A DNA stretch of 64,000 nucleotides from Symsagittifera roscoffensis (lineage: Eukaryota; Xenacoelomorpha; Acoela; Convolutidae): contig NC_087063.1 of assembly GCF_963678635.1 (NCBI RefSeq), positions 784,287 through 848,286 on the forward strand. Direction: 5' to 3'. Shown piece after piece: positions 44,958 through 54,309 of this stretch; within the stretch, counting starts at the first letter, position 1, and each line of letters starts with the position of its first letter. The position numbers and the translations under genes are program-made. The notes below the pieces were generated by a model. It was not told the DNA's origin. It made no database searches and was given only the letters and a program-made list of their open reading frames with translations.

Positions 44958-47711
44958 TCAGATTTCGTCCTGAGCTTTAACTGGCGAGGATGAAAATGAC
45001 GCCTCCGGAGAAGTTAAGTGTAAACGGTCCCGAACAAGAGGTTTACGTTTAGGTGACGTGGAGGATGATGGCACTGAAGTGTCTTTTGCGTATGTCTTGG
45101 AAGATGGTATAATACTTGTAGAGAATGACAAGTCGGCTTCTTTTCCTAATGATTTGGCTTCTTCCACCGATTTGACCGAGTGCCGTAACGGGTCGCCGAA
45201 AAATCTTGTGGCCTTTTTGTTTCGAGATGAGGCCCGAGTGCCTTCCAGATCATCCGTAGTCGGTTGAGCTGGGAGAGAAAGAGAAAGGAGCGACGAATAT
45301 TGGTCTGCCTGGGCGCCTTTTCCTTGGACAATAGGACTCTCGGAATCAACCACGTCCAGTGGTACTTGATGCGAACCAGCAACCCAAGTTGTGGACTCAG
45401 CAGGCTGAATGGTGAGCGGGGGGTCGACACTAGTATCCATAGAAGATGGGCCCGGTGTGAGGGACGAGCTGCCAAACGTAACCGGTTGTGATTCGTCGTG
45501 TAGCCGTAATCGCTTTTCCATCGGAGTAGATGTCCGAGTTTCATGCAAAGCGTGCTGAACGGGAGGGCTCTCACTAGATGAAACCGCAGTAAGGTCCACC
45601 ACCGCCGGGTATGACGCGCTCGTGTTAGCTGGCCGTTTTTTGAGCAATTTTGGGTTAGATGCGCGAGTAAATGGTTTCTTCCCCCCACTTTTTGAAGATG
45701 AAGTTTGGAGCCGATCACCTAGTGTGTTGTATGTTGCTGAAATGTTATTATAATTAGGCTTAAGACAGACATGATTTTTCCGATACACCTTTCCCTTGTC
45801 GGTAACATATGTATGATCGGTGACACGAGTAATTTTGAATTTTGCGAGTTTAAAAAGAGGTTTGCCAGACTGACGATCTATAATTTTTCTAAACACTCTC
45901 ACACGTGTAGGATCGGATAAAAGGAGAGTTTCTAGTTTACTTGTCTTAGACGGTCGACGGGGTTGAAGTGTCGGTAGACGGCGAACAGTATCTTGGGCCT
46001 CTGGAGGCGTATTGAATGACCGGTCTTCCGCAAAGTATAGTGTTTTGCGAGAGAGGCCTGTTTTTAGTGACTGAGCCAGATCCGAATGGCGACTCGACAG
46101 CTCCTGTAGCACCCGTTTTCCCCCATCTGGTGGAAGATTTCGTTTCTGTTGAGACCAGTTATTAGCCGCCCGGGCAAGATCGGCCAGCGCCTTGTACGGC
46201 GCACTGTCGGCAATGTTTCCCTCCAGAGAGAACATTGGGTTGAACCGTGGGGAAATCTGAGGACTGAGACTGCCTCTTGGCACCACTTTGGCACGATCTC
46301 GACTATAGTCCTGACTGGCAATTTGATCCGGCGTCAAGAGGTTGCGTTCAAGTCTTTGTGCTGAAGTATCAGAATTAACTATATTATGAAAAGCTTGTGA
46401 CCATTCAGTATTGGGTTTACGTCCGAAGTGCATTTCAAAAGGTGACTTCTTAAGTGTAGAATGATTGCTTTTACGGATATCTTCTATAATTCGATAGAGT
46501 ACTTCTTTCAAGTTACCGAAAGTAGGATCCAGTTGTTCAGTGCCTAACTTGCGTTTTATTGTTTGTATCGTACGTTCGACGAGGCCAGAGCCCCGATGGT
46601 CTCCGACTGGGGAAAAGATGTGTTTGATACTTTTACTAGAACAGAATTGTTGTAATTTTTCGTTTTTAAAACCGGAGCCATGATCAGTCCTGATATAATG
46701 AGATAAGCCATGAATTCGGATATAAGATTCAAGAAATTTCGTAACCTTTTTAGCCCCAGTAGTTTTTGTAATAAGTACAGAAGGAAATTTCGAGAAACGA
46801 TCGATAGCTACCAAGAGGAATTTTTTTACGCCTCTATCATCTACAATAGGACCGGCAAAATCTAACTGTAACTCCTGATTAGGCCCCGTTAACAAGGGCA
46901 AAGATTGAGCGGTATGAAAAGTCTTGACGGGCTTTAAGTTCTTACCATACAACGTGCATTCGCGGCATCTTTCGCAGGTGTCGACTATCTGCCGATTCAT
47001 AAATGGCCACCAAATGTATTCAGAGGCTGACATCATGACCTCTTGACCCGGGTGCGACCGATGAAGGCGGGCAAGAACAGCTGGTCTCAGGACTTCTGGG
47101 ATGGCCAGTTTGTTGTCAATTATCACACAGTTGTTGACAACCGCTGCTTTCGACCAGAATTGGGCCATGTAGGTTCCGAGTTTGTTAAAACTGGAAACGT
47201 CTTTGTTATTGATGGCCCGTTTCATCGGACCCAGAAATCTATCTTCTTCTGTGAGCTCGGCTAGCAAGTCAGCGTCGAATAATCCCGGTAGTCCCACAAT
47301 TTCTTTCTTGGACTTGGAGATGATAGGTTTTCCACCATTGATTGCATACACGCCAACTTTATCAGCAGAATGAGCTCTGCCCGGTCTTGACAATCGGCAC
47401 TTCCGCATAGCCTCCAAAAGCTGGTTGTGTCCCTCCCTTCTGGAGACAGTCCTGGCAGCAACAAATCGGGTTTTCGCCGCACGCTCTCTGGTCCGATTGC
47501 GTTGACGTACCTGGTCCAGTCGTGAGATTCGTCCTACTTGACGAGATCTTACTGAAGGGCGCGGGATCGGCCGTCGAAAATTAGGTGAACTCAATGTGAA
47601 GTTTTCGACCAAAAGAGAGGAGTTCTGCTTGTTCCTCCATTGTGCTATGTGATGAGTGTTGTATCGGATTGTGAGCTGGTTGAGTAGTTGGTTTGTCGTT
47701 AGTATGTTCAA
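44958..47711 (-). CDS. Integrase ORF2 of element 2 with long N- and C-terminal extensions
   Basis: The integrase frame would join element DNA to the chromosome. The first codon given here is TTG. The frame is open from about 47750, +1 relative to ORF1, and the first ATG is residue 102 (47406-47408), after ORF1 has stopped. A basic N-terminal region (47-110) leads to the zinc module (H217, H220, C249, C252, plus C246). The core has D284, D343 and E379, spacing D-X58-D-X35-E, then SPFEMHFGRKPNTEW. Residues ~600-652 (GKPLFKLAKFKITRV, TYVTDKGKVYRKNHV) resemble the SH3-like/GPY-F C-terminal domain of gypsy integrases. The last 260 residues are Ser/Pro-rich. There is no signal peptide or membrane span, hence no envelope. 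Expression by +1 frameshifting in the overlap, or from a spliced RNA, is inferred. Confidence 0.92.
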   Translation of the reverse strand: MNILTTNQLLNQLTIRYNTHHIAQWRNKQNSSLLVENFTLSSPNFRRPIPRPSVRSRQVGRISRLDQVRQRNRTRERAAKTRFVAARTVSRREGHNQLLEAMRKCRLSRPGRAHSADKVGVYAINGGKPIISKSKKEIVGLPGLFDADLLAELTEEDRFLGPMKRAINNKDVSSFNKLGTYMAQFWSKAAVVNNCVIIDNKLAIPEVLRPAVLARLHRSHPGQEVMMSASEYIWWPFMNRQIVDTCERCRECTLYGKNLKPVKTFHTAQSLPLLTGPNQELQLDFAGPIVDDRGVKKFLLVAIDRFSKFPSVLITKTTGAKKVTKFLESYIRIHGLSHYIRTDHGSGFKNEKLQQFCSSKSIKHIFSPVGDHRGSGLVERTIQTIKRKLGTEQLDPTFGNLKEVLYRIIEDIRKSNHSTLKKSPFEMHFGRKPNTEWSQAFHNIVNSDTSAQRLERNLLTPDQIASQDYSRDRAKVVPRGSLSPQISPRFNPMFSLEGNIADSAPYKALADLARAANNWSQQKRNLPPDGGKRVLQELSSRHSDLAQSLKTGLSRKTLYFAEDRSFNTPPEAQDTVRRLPTLQPRRPSKTSKLETLLLSDPTRVRVFRKIIDRQSGKPLFKLAKFKITRVTDHTYVTDKGKVYRKNHVCLKPNYNNISATYNTLGDRLQTSSSKSGGKKPFTRASNPKLLKKRPANTSASYPAVVDLTAVSSSESPPVQHALHETRTSTPMEKRLRLHDESQPVTFGSSSLTPGPSSMDTSVDPPLTIQPAESTTWVAGSHQVPLDVVDSESPIVQGKGAQADQYSSLLSLSLPAQPTTDDLEGTRASSRNKKATRFFGDPLRHSVKSVEEAKSLGKEADLSFSTSIIPSSKTYAKDTSVPSSSTSPKRKPLVRDRLHLTSPEASFSSSPVKAQDEI

Positions 47712-50700
47712 GAGCGGAATGTGGTAGTGAAGTAGGTTTTGAGGGATTCATGTTGTTGTAGATAGAGAAGTGAGATAAAAGAGAATTAGTAGAATGAGTT
47801 AAAGATGAGAAGAAAGAGTTGCGACTATCTTTTAACAATTCAGGTCGGAGACAATGAATTGAAGCAAGCGAATTTGGTTTGAGATTATTAATTAGCATAC
47901 CGGTTTCTGATTGGTCAATTCTGCAACAACATGACTCGACGCCCTCACGCGGTGAGAGACCGAACGCGCGAATTTGCATAACGTGATTTGATTGGTCGAG
48001 AAAACACTTTGATTTATGAATTTGAGGCACATCGACCTCTTGCGACGAAGAACATAACTTAATAGACGAGTCAAGTATATTAAATGTATTTATAAATGAT
48101 AAGGCCGAATTGAATGCCTCAATAGACTTTACAACAAAAAGTTCATCGTAGATTGATGGCGCTGGAGCTGGGAACGTTGGATGTCGAGACAGATAATCCA
48201 CAATGCCTAAAGTAACCCCAGGCACGTGAATAACTTCGAAATCGAATGGTAATAACCCGTCCGCCCAACGTGAAAGACGCGACTGATAGGATTTGTTATT
48301 ATAATTTTCACTCAATGCCGAAATAATGGCTTTGTGGTCGGTTAATACTTGAAAACGGTTGCCCAATAAATAAGTACGAAAATGTTCGCACGCCCAATCG
48401 ATTGCCAACAACTCAAGTTCATTCGTACTATATTTTGTCTCAGCATTATTGAGAAAGCGTGAGGCAAACGCGGTTGGGGCCCAAACTCCTGGTTCGATCT
48501 CCTGTTCCAAACATGCCCCTAACCCGTTATGACTAGCGTCACATTTCACCCGAGAACTTTTTGAAGAGTCATAATGGAATAAATTGGGAATATTAGCCAA
48601 CATATTTATGATAATCTTGAAGGCGCTATCTTGTTCCTCCCCCCACCGAAAAGACTGTTTGTTACATGCCTTTAGAGATTCTCGGAAATGAACGGTATAT
48701 GTGTGTAGATCAGGTATGAATCGTTGTAAGTGATTTAACGTCCCCATAAACGAGCGGAGCTGCCTTAAGATTTTGGGAGGTTTAAGTGATCGAATCGCAT
48801 CAATCTTTGAAAATTTCGGGCAGTACCCGTGCTCATTTATGACATAACCTAGCCATGTTAATTGGTTTACTGAGAACTCGCACTTACTGAGTTTCAATGC
48901 CCAGCCTTCTGCGTCGAGTCGGTGCATCACTCTTTCAACCAAGTCATTATGTGCTTGAACGTCTCCTTTCGTGACTACTAGAATGTCGTCGAGGTAGCAA
49001 ACCACACCTTCTAATCCTTGCAAGGTACAATCCATCGCCTTCTGAAACTCGGTTGGCATGTCGGTCAACCCATAGAACCCTGTCTTAAACCGATAGGTTC
49101 CCGTAGCATCTCCGCATAAAATATTGAAATTACACTGATTGCTGGTGGCTGAAGACAAGGGCAGCTGGCTGAAAGCATATTTCAAGTCTAACGAGGTGAA
49201 CCAAACGGTGCCTGGTACATCTTTAGTGATTATTTGAGCCACAGAATCAACAAGCTCGTGAATATTTGGCATCTGGTACTTGTATTTCCAGATTTGCGCA
49301 TTCATCGGTTTAGCATTTAAAGCAAGTTTTATCGAGCCGTCCTTCTTGGCAGTCAGTACAATGGGTGCTATGAAATAGTCAGTTGTGCATTTGTCCAGTT
49401 TCTCAATGTGACCTTGTTTTACCAACTGTTTGATTTCGTTAGCGACTCTGTCCTGGATGTGAATTGGGACTTTACGTCCCTTAACCTGACGTGGTACCAG
49501 TGGATACTTGAAGTTTGTAAACACTTTGTGGTTCTTTGATCTTCCTAATCGATTAAATACGTGCGCGTATTTTTTAGCGAAGAAAGAACTCCAATAATCG
49601 GAGACAGGATCCTGGCTCAGAACCTCAAGTTGCTGAACGTGTTTTGCCTTCAGTTGGGTGGTCACTATTCCCAATTGGTCTTGTAAGTCCAAACCCAACA
49701 GGTTTCTTGTTCTGTTCTCCGAGACAAGGAAGCAAGCCTCTTCCACTCTCCAACCACTAGACGAGATCGGTAGACAAACTGAGCCGAGAAGGCGGATTGG
49801 TTTTTTATTGTAATCAACATATAGAGTGTCTATAGGATTCCGTGCTACGTCTCGAAATTTGAACGATGGGTTGCGCTGTAATATCAAATCGCACGTCCGT
49901 TTATTAATGAATGAGACAGGACTTCCAGTGTCGATGGTTGAGTAGAAGAAGCTCGAACCCGTACGCAGCTGGATACTGAGGCTTCTCGGTTTCCCTTTGT
50001 TTGATTTGAGAAGCTCAACGCTATCAATCCTAACAGCTCTTTCAAGTTGTAGCACACTGTACTCGGGTTCGCTATCATAGTCTGCATCAATGAAGTTACA
50101 GTCAGTTGAGGGGTCAGTCACTTCCTCACTATCATCGACCAAATTGACGCGACGTCTTGACGAGTTACAGCATTTAGCAAAATGACCTCGTTTTCTGCAA
50201 AGATTGCAGGTAACCTCTCGAGCGGGACACGACTTTCTGTGTTCCGGGCTAAAAGGGTTGCCACAGAAATAACATGCTTTGTTGCCTTTGTTACTATGTA
50301 TATTTGGTCGATTAGAGTTGTTCTGAGGAGTATTCCGCTTTCCTCTAGATGACTGTATTGAGAAAGTGGGTTCTTGTTTTATCTTGACATTTCCAGTGAC
50401 TTGGTTATGTGGGAGTAGTTTTTGGAACTGGGCCGATGTACTAGCCCCTTTTTCGCATTCGAGAGCGAGTTGGAATGTATCGTCTAAATCTGCTTTTGCC
50501 TTAATCAGCTGCTGTTGCACATCCACATCACGAATTCGTCCTATGAAAAGATCTTTCAGGGTATCCCTCTCTTGAGCACGTGAGCAATTACACAAGGCAA
50601 TTTGAGCACTGAGGCGAGCGTAGAATGAAGAAAAGGTGTCATTTTCCAACATAAAGATATTGTTGTACAGTTTAATGCGCTCGACAGTATAATCGCGTTC

Positions 50701-51198
50701 TATCTTGAATAGTGTTTCGCAGGCTTTGTGGAAATCACGGAAAGGAGTGACACTGATGTCCGTATGCGGGTAGGAATCCGCGAAGCGTCGTTTCCCTTCG
50801 TTTCCTAGAGCGAAAAACAACCGTGACTTCAGTCGGGCTTCTGCTTCGTGATAGAACCAGTTGAGGCCTATTCTGGGGCCTTTCCTTCTGCGCTCGGCAT
50901 TGTTTTCGGCCATGCGGCGAACTGCTGCCTGATCTCTGAGGAGGCGTGCATCGGCCTTCGCAGCTGTTTCCGTCGCTCCTGTGATCTCAGCTTTTGGAGG
51001 TGGTTCATCGATGACCTCCGTGGGTTCTGCTAATAACTCCTGAGGGTTCAGGTTATCTTTTAACCCCACCGCCAGGAAGAACTGTCCAATCCAAGATTCC
51101 CAAAGGAATGGGGGGTTAATCGAAGGTTTCGCCCAAAAAGGGGGAATACCCAACAGTTCAGTCCTGTCTTCGTTCACAGGAACTGCTGGCTGCGCCAT
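47581..51198 (-). CDS. Gag-protease-RT-RNase H polyprotein of element 2 (1205 codons)
   Basis: A single uninterrupted frame that would supply capsid, protease and the copying enzymes. Gag spans about 1-270, followed by KIKQEPT at 272-278. Zinc knuckles are C-X2-C-X7-H-X3-C at 309-324 and C-X2-C-X4-H-X4-C at 331-344. The protease active site DTGSP is at 423-427, with LLGLDL near 500. RT has D671 (LDLKYA), FYGLTDMPTEFQKAMD at 708-723 and YLDD at 735-738. RNase H acidic residues are D887, E927, D954 and D1001. About 200 further residues after RNase H are Ser/Asn/His-rich, with no recognised domain. Gag and pol need no frameshift here, unlike most retroviruses. The ATG is chosen because it abuts the LTR and matches element 1. 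The last ~170 bp overlap the integrase frame. Confidence 0.96.
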   Translation of the reverse strand: MAQPAVPVNEDRTELLGIPPFWAKPSINPPFLWESWIGQFFLAVGLKDNLNPQELLAEPTEVIDEPPPKAEITGATETAAKADARLLRDQAAVRRMAENNAERRRKGPRIGLNWFYHEAEARLKSRLFFALGNEGKRRFADSYPHTDISVTPFRDFHKACETLFKIERDYTVERIKLYNNIFMLENDTFSSFYARLSAQIALCNCSRAQERDTLKDLFIGRIRDVDVQQQLIKAKADLDDTFQLALECEKGASTSAQFQKLLPHNQVTGNVKIKQEPTFSIQSSRGKRNTPQNNSNRPNIHSNKGNKACYFCGNPFSPEHRKSCPAREVTCNLCRKRGHFAKCCNSSRRRVNLVDDSEEVTDPSTDCNFIDADYDSEPEYSVLQLERAVRIDSVELLKSNKGKPRSLSIQLRTGSSFFYSTIDTGSPVSFINKRTCDLILQRNPSFKFRDVARNPIDTLYVDYNKKPIRLLGSVCLPISSSGWRVEEACFLVSENRTRNLLGLDLQDQLGIVTTQLKAKHVQQLEVLSQDPVSDYWSSFFAKKYAHVFNRLGRSKNHKVFTNFKYPLVPRQVKGRKVPIHIQDRVANEIKQLVKQGHIEKLDKCTTDYFIAPIVLTAKKDGSIKLALNAKPMNAQIWKYKYQMPNIHELVDSVAQIITKDVPGTVWFTSLDLKYAFSQLPLSSATSNQCNFNILCGDATGTYRFKTGFYGLTDMPTEFQKAMDCTLQGLEGVVCYLDDILVVTKGDVQAHNDLVERVMHRLDAEGWALKLSKCEFSVNQLTWLGYVINEHGYCPKFSKIDAIRSLKPPKILRQLRSFMGTLNHLQRFIPDLHTYTVHFRESLKACNKQSFRWGEEQDSAFKIIINMLANIPNLFHYDSSKSSRVKCDASHNGLGACLEQEIEPGVWAPTAFASRFLNNAETKYSTNELELLAIDWACEHFRTYLLGNRFQVLTDHKAIISALSENYNNKSYQSRLSRWADGLLPFDFEVIHVPGVTLGIVDYLSRHPTFPAPAPSIYDELFVVKSIEAFNSALSFINTFNILDSSIKLCSSSQEVDVPQIHKSKCFLDQSNHVMQIRAFGLSPREGVESCCCRIDQSETGMLINNLKPNSLASIHCLRPELLKDSRNSFFSSLTHSTNSLLSHFSIYNNMNPSKPTSLPHSALEHTNDKPTTQPAHNPIQHSSHSTMEEQAELLSFGRKLHIEFT
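51179..51197 (-). promoter_or_regulatory. Primer-binding site, tRNA-Ser-like, inside the gag start
   Basis: The element strand reads TGGCGCAGCCAGCAG directly after the LTR. It matches the tRNA-Ser-type complement TGGCGCAGTCGGCAG at 13 of 15 positions and, as in element 1, starts at the second base of the gag ATG. Confidence 0.75.
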
Positions 51199-51503
51199 GA
51201 GATTTGCCGAGATTTAAAGGACAAAACTAGATTGTTCGTAATAGTGAATTGATTGATTAGTTGCTTTGATTCTTAGTTACTTGAGATTTAGTTAGTCAGA
51301 CTTTGACTAAATGAAATAGAACAAATAGAGATTGAATAAACTTTACCTCTAACAGCGATGTATACAAAACATAAGAGTGATCACACACAGTGTGTCGCTC
51401 GGTAAGGCCAATCCGGTGACCTTGAGCAGACTGGTAAATAACTATGCAGCGTGGCTGCAAAAGACAGCAAAATGAATGAGGTACTAAATGTCGCCTCATC
51501 ACA
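51198..51503 (-). repeat. 5' LTR of element 2
   Basis: 306 bp. Its last base on the element strand is the A of the gag ATG. Inside it, on the element strand, AGAG|GTAAAG at 51341-51350 resembles a 5' splice donor; in the 3' LTR the same place reads AGAT|GTAAAG. Confidence 0.95.
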
Positions 51504-52029
51504 ATCTTAAGGCAATTATCTAATAAAAACTAATCAATTAGTTTGAAATTTATTTGCAATCGAAAAATAAAAAAATGTTTTTGCATTTTACCGAATTGAT
51601 GTTTCCACATATAAATTATTTTTGTGAACGAAACAAGATTGTTCAATTTCAGGCTTCTTTAAATATTTGGGGGCAACCAATTATTTTTACTCATCATTTT
51701 TAGCCTTTTTGTACCTCTGCTTGTTAGCGAAGATAATTCGATCAGTTTTTTTACAGAGGATAGAAACATATATGGACTGATTGGATTTTCGTGTATTATA
51801 TGCAAAACGTTTCAGCGAAAGAAACGAAATCAGAAAAACTGTTGAATGGCGCTATATACTCGATCGAAAACAGAAACTTAATAACTCGTAAACCTACAAC
51901 TTAGGTATCTTTGAAACTTTGTTATCTGAGAAACATTGCATTAAGCTATCATACTTTTTTTTGAAGTTCATCAATCTTATGGTTTTCTGACGTGAAAACA
52001 TAAATTTATTTAACAAACTTAGTGTTGCT

Positions 52030-53215
52030 GCTTCATAAGCAACTAATCTATATTGTATCATTGGTTTCTCATTTGTCTAAAAATATCCAAAAAAACATCA
52101 TTTTAGGAACGAAACAAGGCATTTTTGAAAATACGCCACAAAAACGTCCTAATTTAATTTCAGTTTGTCGACTGTTCTGGTTAAACGACAAATACGAAAA
52201 CTTATTTACAGAATGCTTTATATTCGAGTGTAATTTCAAGAAACGCCCTATCAGAGTTTAAGCAATTTTAATAGAACTTATTAGCTTAGTTTTGTCTTTT
52301 TTAGTTAGTTTGGTGCAACAAAGCCATTAAGAAAAATTTGTAACTTTTAATTGACTTCCTTCAAAATGGCAGTTTCACAACATTTATTTGAATCATCTGC
52401 AAAACGGGAACTCCAGAAATTCGACACTGCTTGATGCGAGTCATTCATGTAAATGAGAAAAAAAGAAGAGGTTTAAGGAAAGATCACTGTTCTAGTTATT
52501 TGAAAAGAATTTGGTGATCAAGTGTACAAAAAAAAACTTTTTTTAAACCGACAAAAAAAACATAATTAAATGTTTTTTCTAAGTCCCAGCAGACTGAGTT
52601 CAGTTTTTTCTGCTGAAACGTCGATTATGGAAAAATTGTTTGTCTTAAAGTAAATTCATTTTTTCTAGATAAATGTTTAAGCGAGAAAGCATAACTTTTT
52701 CAATTATCCTACTACAGCTATTAAACAAGGAAATAGGGCAGTAATTATTAATTTCTAATTTGATACCACTTTTCTGCAATGGTAACAGTTTTGCATGTTT
52801 TTGCTTTTGAGGAAACTAAAAGAAAATAAATTAGAGGAGCTGCAAAGAAGTCTTATTTTCCAGCAGTAAACTACTTGTTTCATCATTTCCACAAGTTGGT
52901 TTTGATTTTAAAATCTTTAAAAAATTTTTTGACCTCACTGAACGTGCAATTAAAAGGTACCTTGATTGGCAAATTTTGTCATTTTCAAAAACCGGCTCGG
53001 CCGGCTCCATAGTTAGAGCTAATTTATATCCTATAGACAAAAAACAATACTTAAAAACATTAGATACTAAACAAAAATCCAATAAACTGTCGCCATTGAC
53101 AGTCAGCGAAATCAAATTCTCCGCTTTTGAGTTTTTCCCAGCAATTTCATTTAGAGTTTTAAATACTTGTCTTGAATTGACTTTTCATTTTTTGAGTTTG
53201 TGATAGAAATAGTCT
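52030..53215 (-). pseudogene. LINE reverse transcriptase fragments
   Basis: At 52831-53165 the linker reads LNEIAGKN, LTVNGDSLLD, YCFLSIGYKLA, then KSKPTCGNDETSSLL, corresponding to the K-s-x-G-x-D RT motif. After a stop, another frame near 52680-52800 gives NNYCPISLFNSCSRIIEKVM, the N-Y-R-P-I-S-L motif with Arg changed to Cys. Near 52390-52460 a third frame gives FLIYMNDS and RFADDSN, the catalytic F-A-D-D. Near 52085-52160, CGVFSKMPCFVPK fits the region after RT. At least three frame changes and several stops occur. Confidence 0.85.
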
Positions 53216-53579
53216 TGTTCATGAACATTTGTAAAATTGTCGACCTTTCGACGCTGTTTCTATAACTTTTATTGTCTGATTGGCATAAAAATTATCAAAT
53301 TTTCATGATATCTATAAAATGTTTTTTTTTCTTAAGGAAATTTTTAATTTATATGAAACCAAAGCGCACTGAATTTTGGGATAATTTTTTTTCCTGGAGC
53401 AAACAAGTTTAACTTCTCAAGAAGACTACAAATTAACTATACGCGTCACTAGCATTCTCATCGATGGCCAGATTCAACAACTCTAAATTTTTTTCGAAAA
53501 TTTTTAGGAATTCGTTCATATTTTGTAATTAATAAACGACATATCTTGATATAATTTTTATGGTTCTTCAGCGTTTGAT

Positions 53580-54190
53580 ATGAAAGTTGAATTCAATAAT
53601 CGATATATGTTGGAAAATCATTCATTTTTGAGAACTGTTAGGTGTGGATTTTCTAAATTGCTTGTCAGAAATTTGTCCATACATATTTCAGAATCACTTA
53701 AAAATCGAAACCATTGGTTTTTATTATATCCAGGTTATCGTGCTTCTGATCATCAATTTTGAATGAATTGATATTGAAACCACCAGTGATCGATATTTTG
53801 CGTTGAGCAAGATGGTCACGTTCTTCATCCATTGTTTTGAGAATCCATTTTTTGTCATATATAGGTGGTACACGTGCTGCCATTGTTTTAGGTTTCTTGA
53901 CGGTATTTTCACAAGAAATGAAACAGATTCAGGTTATTCCGAATCCAGGTGATCAATTAGATTAGTGTTATTGCCTAGTTGTATCATGGTTCCGTCGCCA
54001 CGTTGTCAATTAGATGATATCACTATCTAAAATCCTTTCAACCGAAATCGGTTTATATCGTCTATTTCATTCAACCAGGTTTCAATTAGGCAAAATATAT
54101 AGAGTAGAGACTCTAGATTTCTTAGAAGTACTTCTAATTCTATGTGATGCTTCCTATGATAGTAATTTACATAACAATTTAGCACAGGTC
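53580..54190 (-). pseudogene. LINE endonuclease fragments
   Basis: Two pieces of the exonuclease-endonuclease-phosphatase fold. LIETWLNE near 54066-54092 is the conserved l-t-E-T-W-L motif. ITGGFNINSF near 53755-53800, followed by NLDIIKTNGF, corresponds to the G-D-F-N-I-N block, with the metal-binding Asp replaced by Gly. Frames change between the pieces and stops follow. It is not functional. Confidence 0.75.
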
Positions 54191-54309
54191 AAAATAATAG
54201 GGAATTCATTTGATTCTTGTTTCTTACCGTTCATTGGAGTTCCGAAAAGGACCATCGAAATTTATCACCTTAGAAATTTAGAAAATATCCACCTTTGTAC
54301 AGCCTAGTA

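Larger units (their letters stand above)
44466..51503 (-). mobile_element. Ty3/gypsy-class LTR retrotransposon, element 2 (apparently intact)
   Basis: A 7038-bp element with 306-bp LTRs beginning TGTGATGAGG and ending AAATCTCA on the element strand, flanked by a perfect 5-bp duplication ATCTT at 44461-44465 and 51504-51508. The LTRs differ at about 3 of 306 positions. Order on the minus strand: 5' LTR, primer site, 1205-codon gag-protease-RT-RNase H frame, integrase frame in +1 phase, short 3' untranslated part with a GCGGGGAA polypurine tract, 3' LTR. It is clearly related to element 1 but protein identity looks moderate, so it is a separate family. All expected catalytic residues are present. 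Confidence 0.97.

Noticed and set aside
45146-45718. Minus-strand 190-codon frame within element 2 ORF2
   Set aside because: Out-of-frame shadow of the Ser/Pro-rich integrase tail; it has no independent motif.
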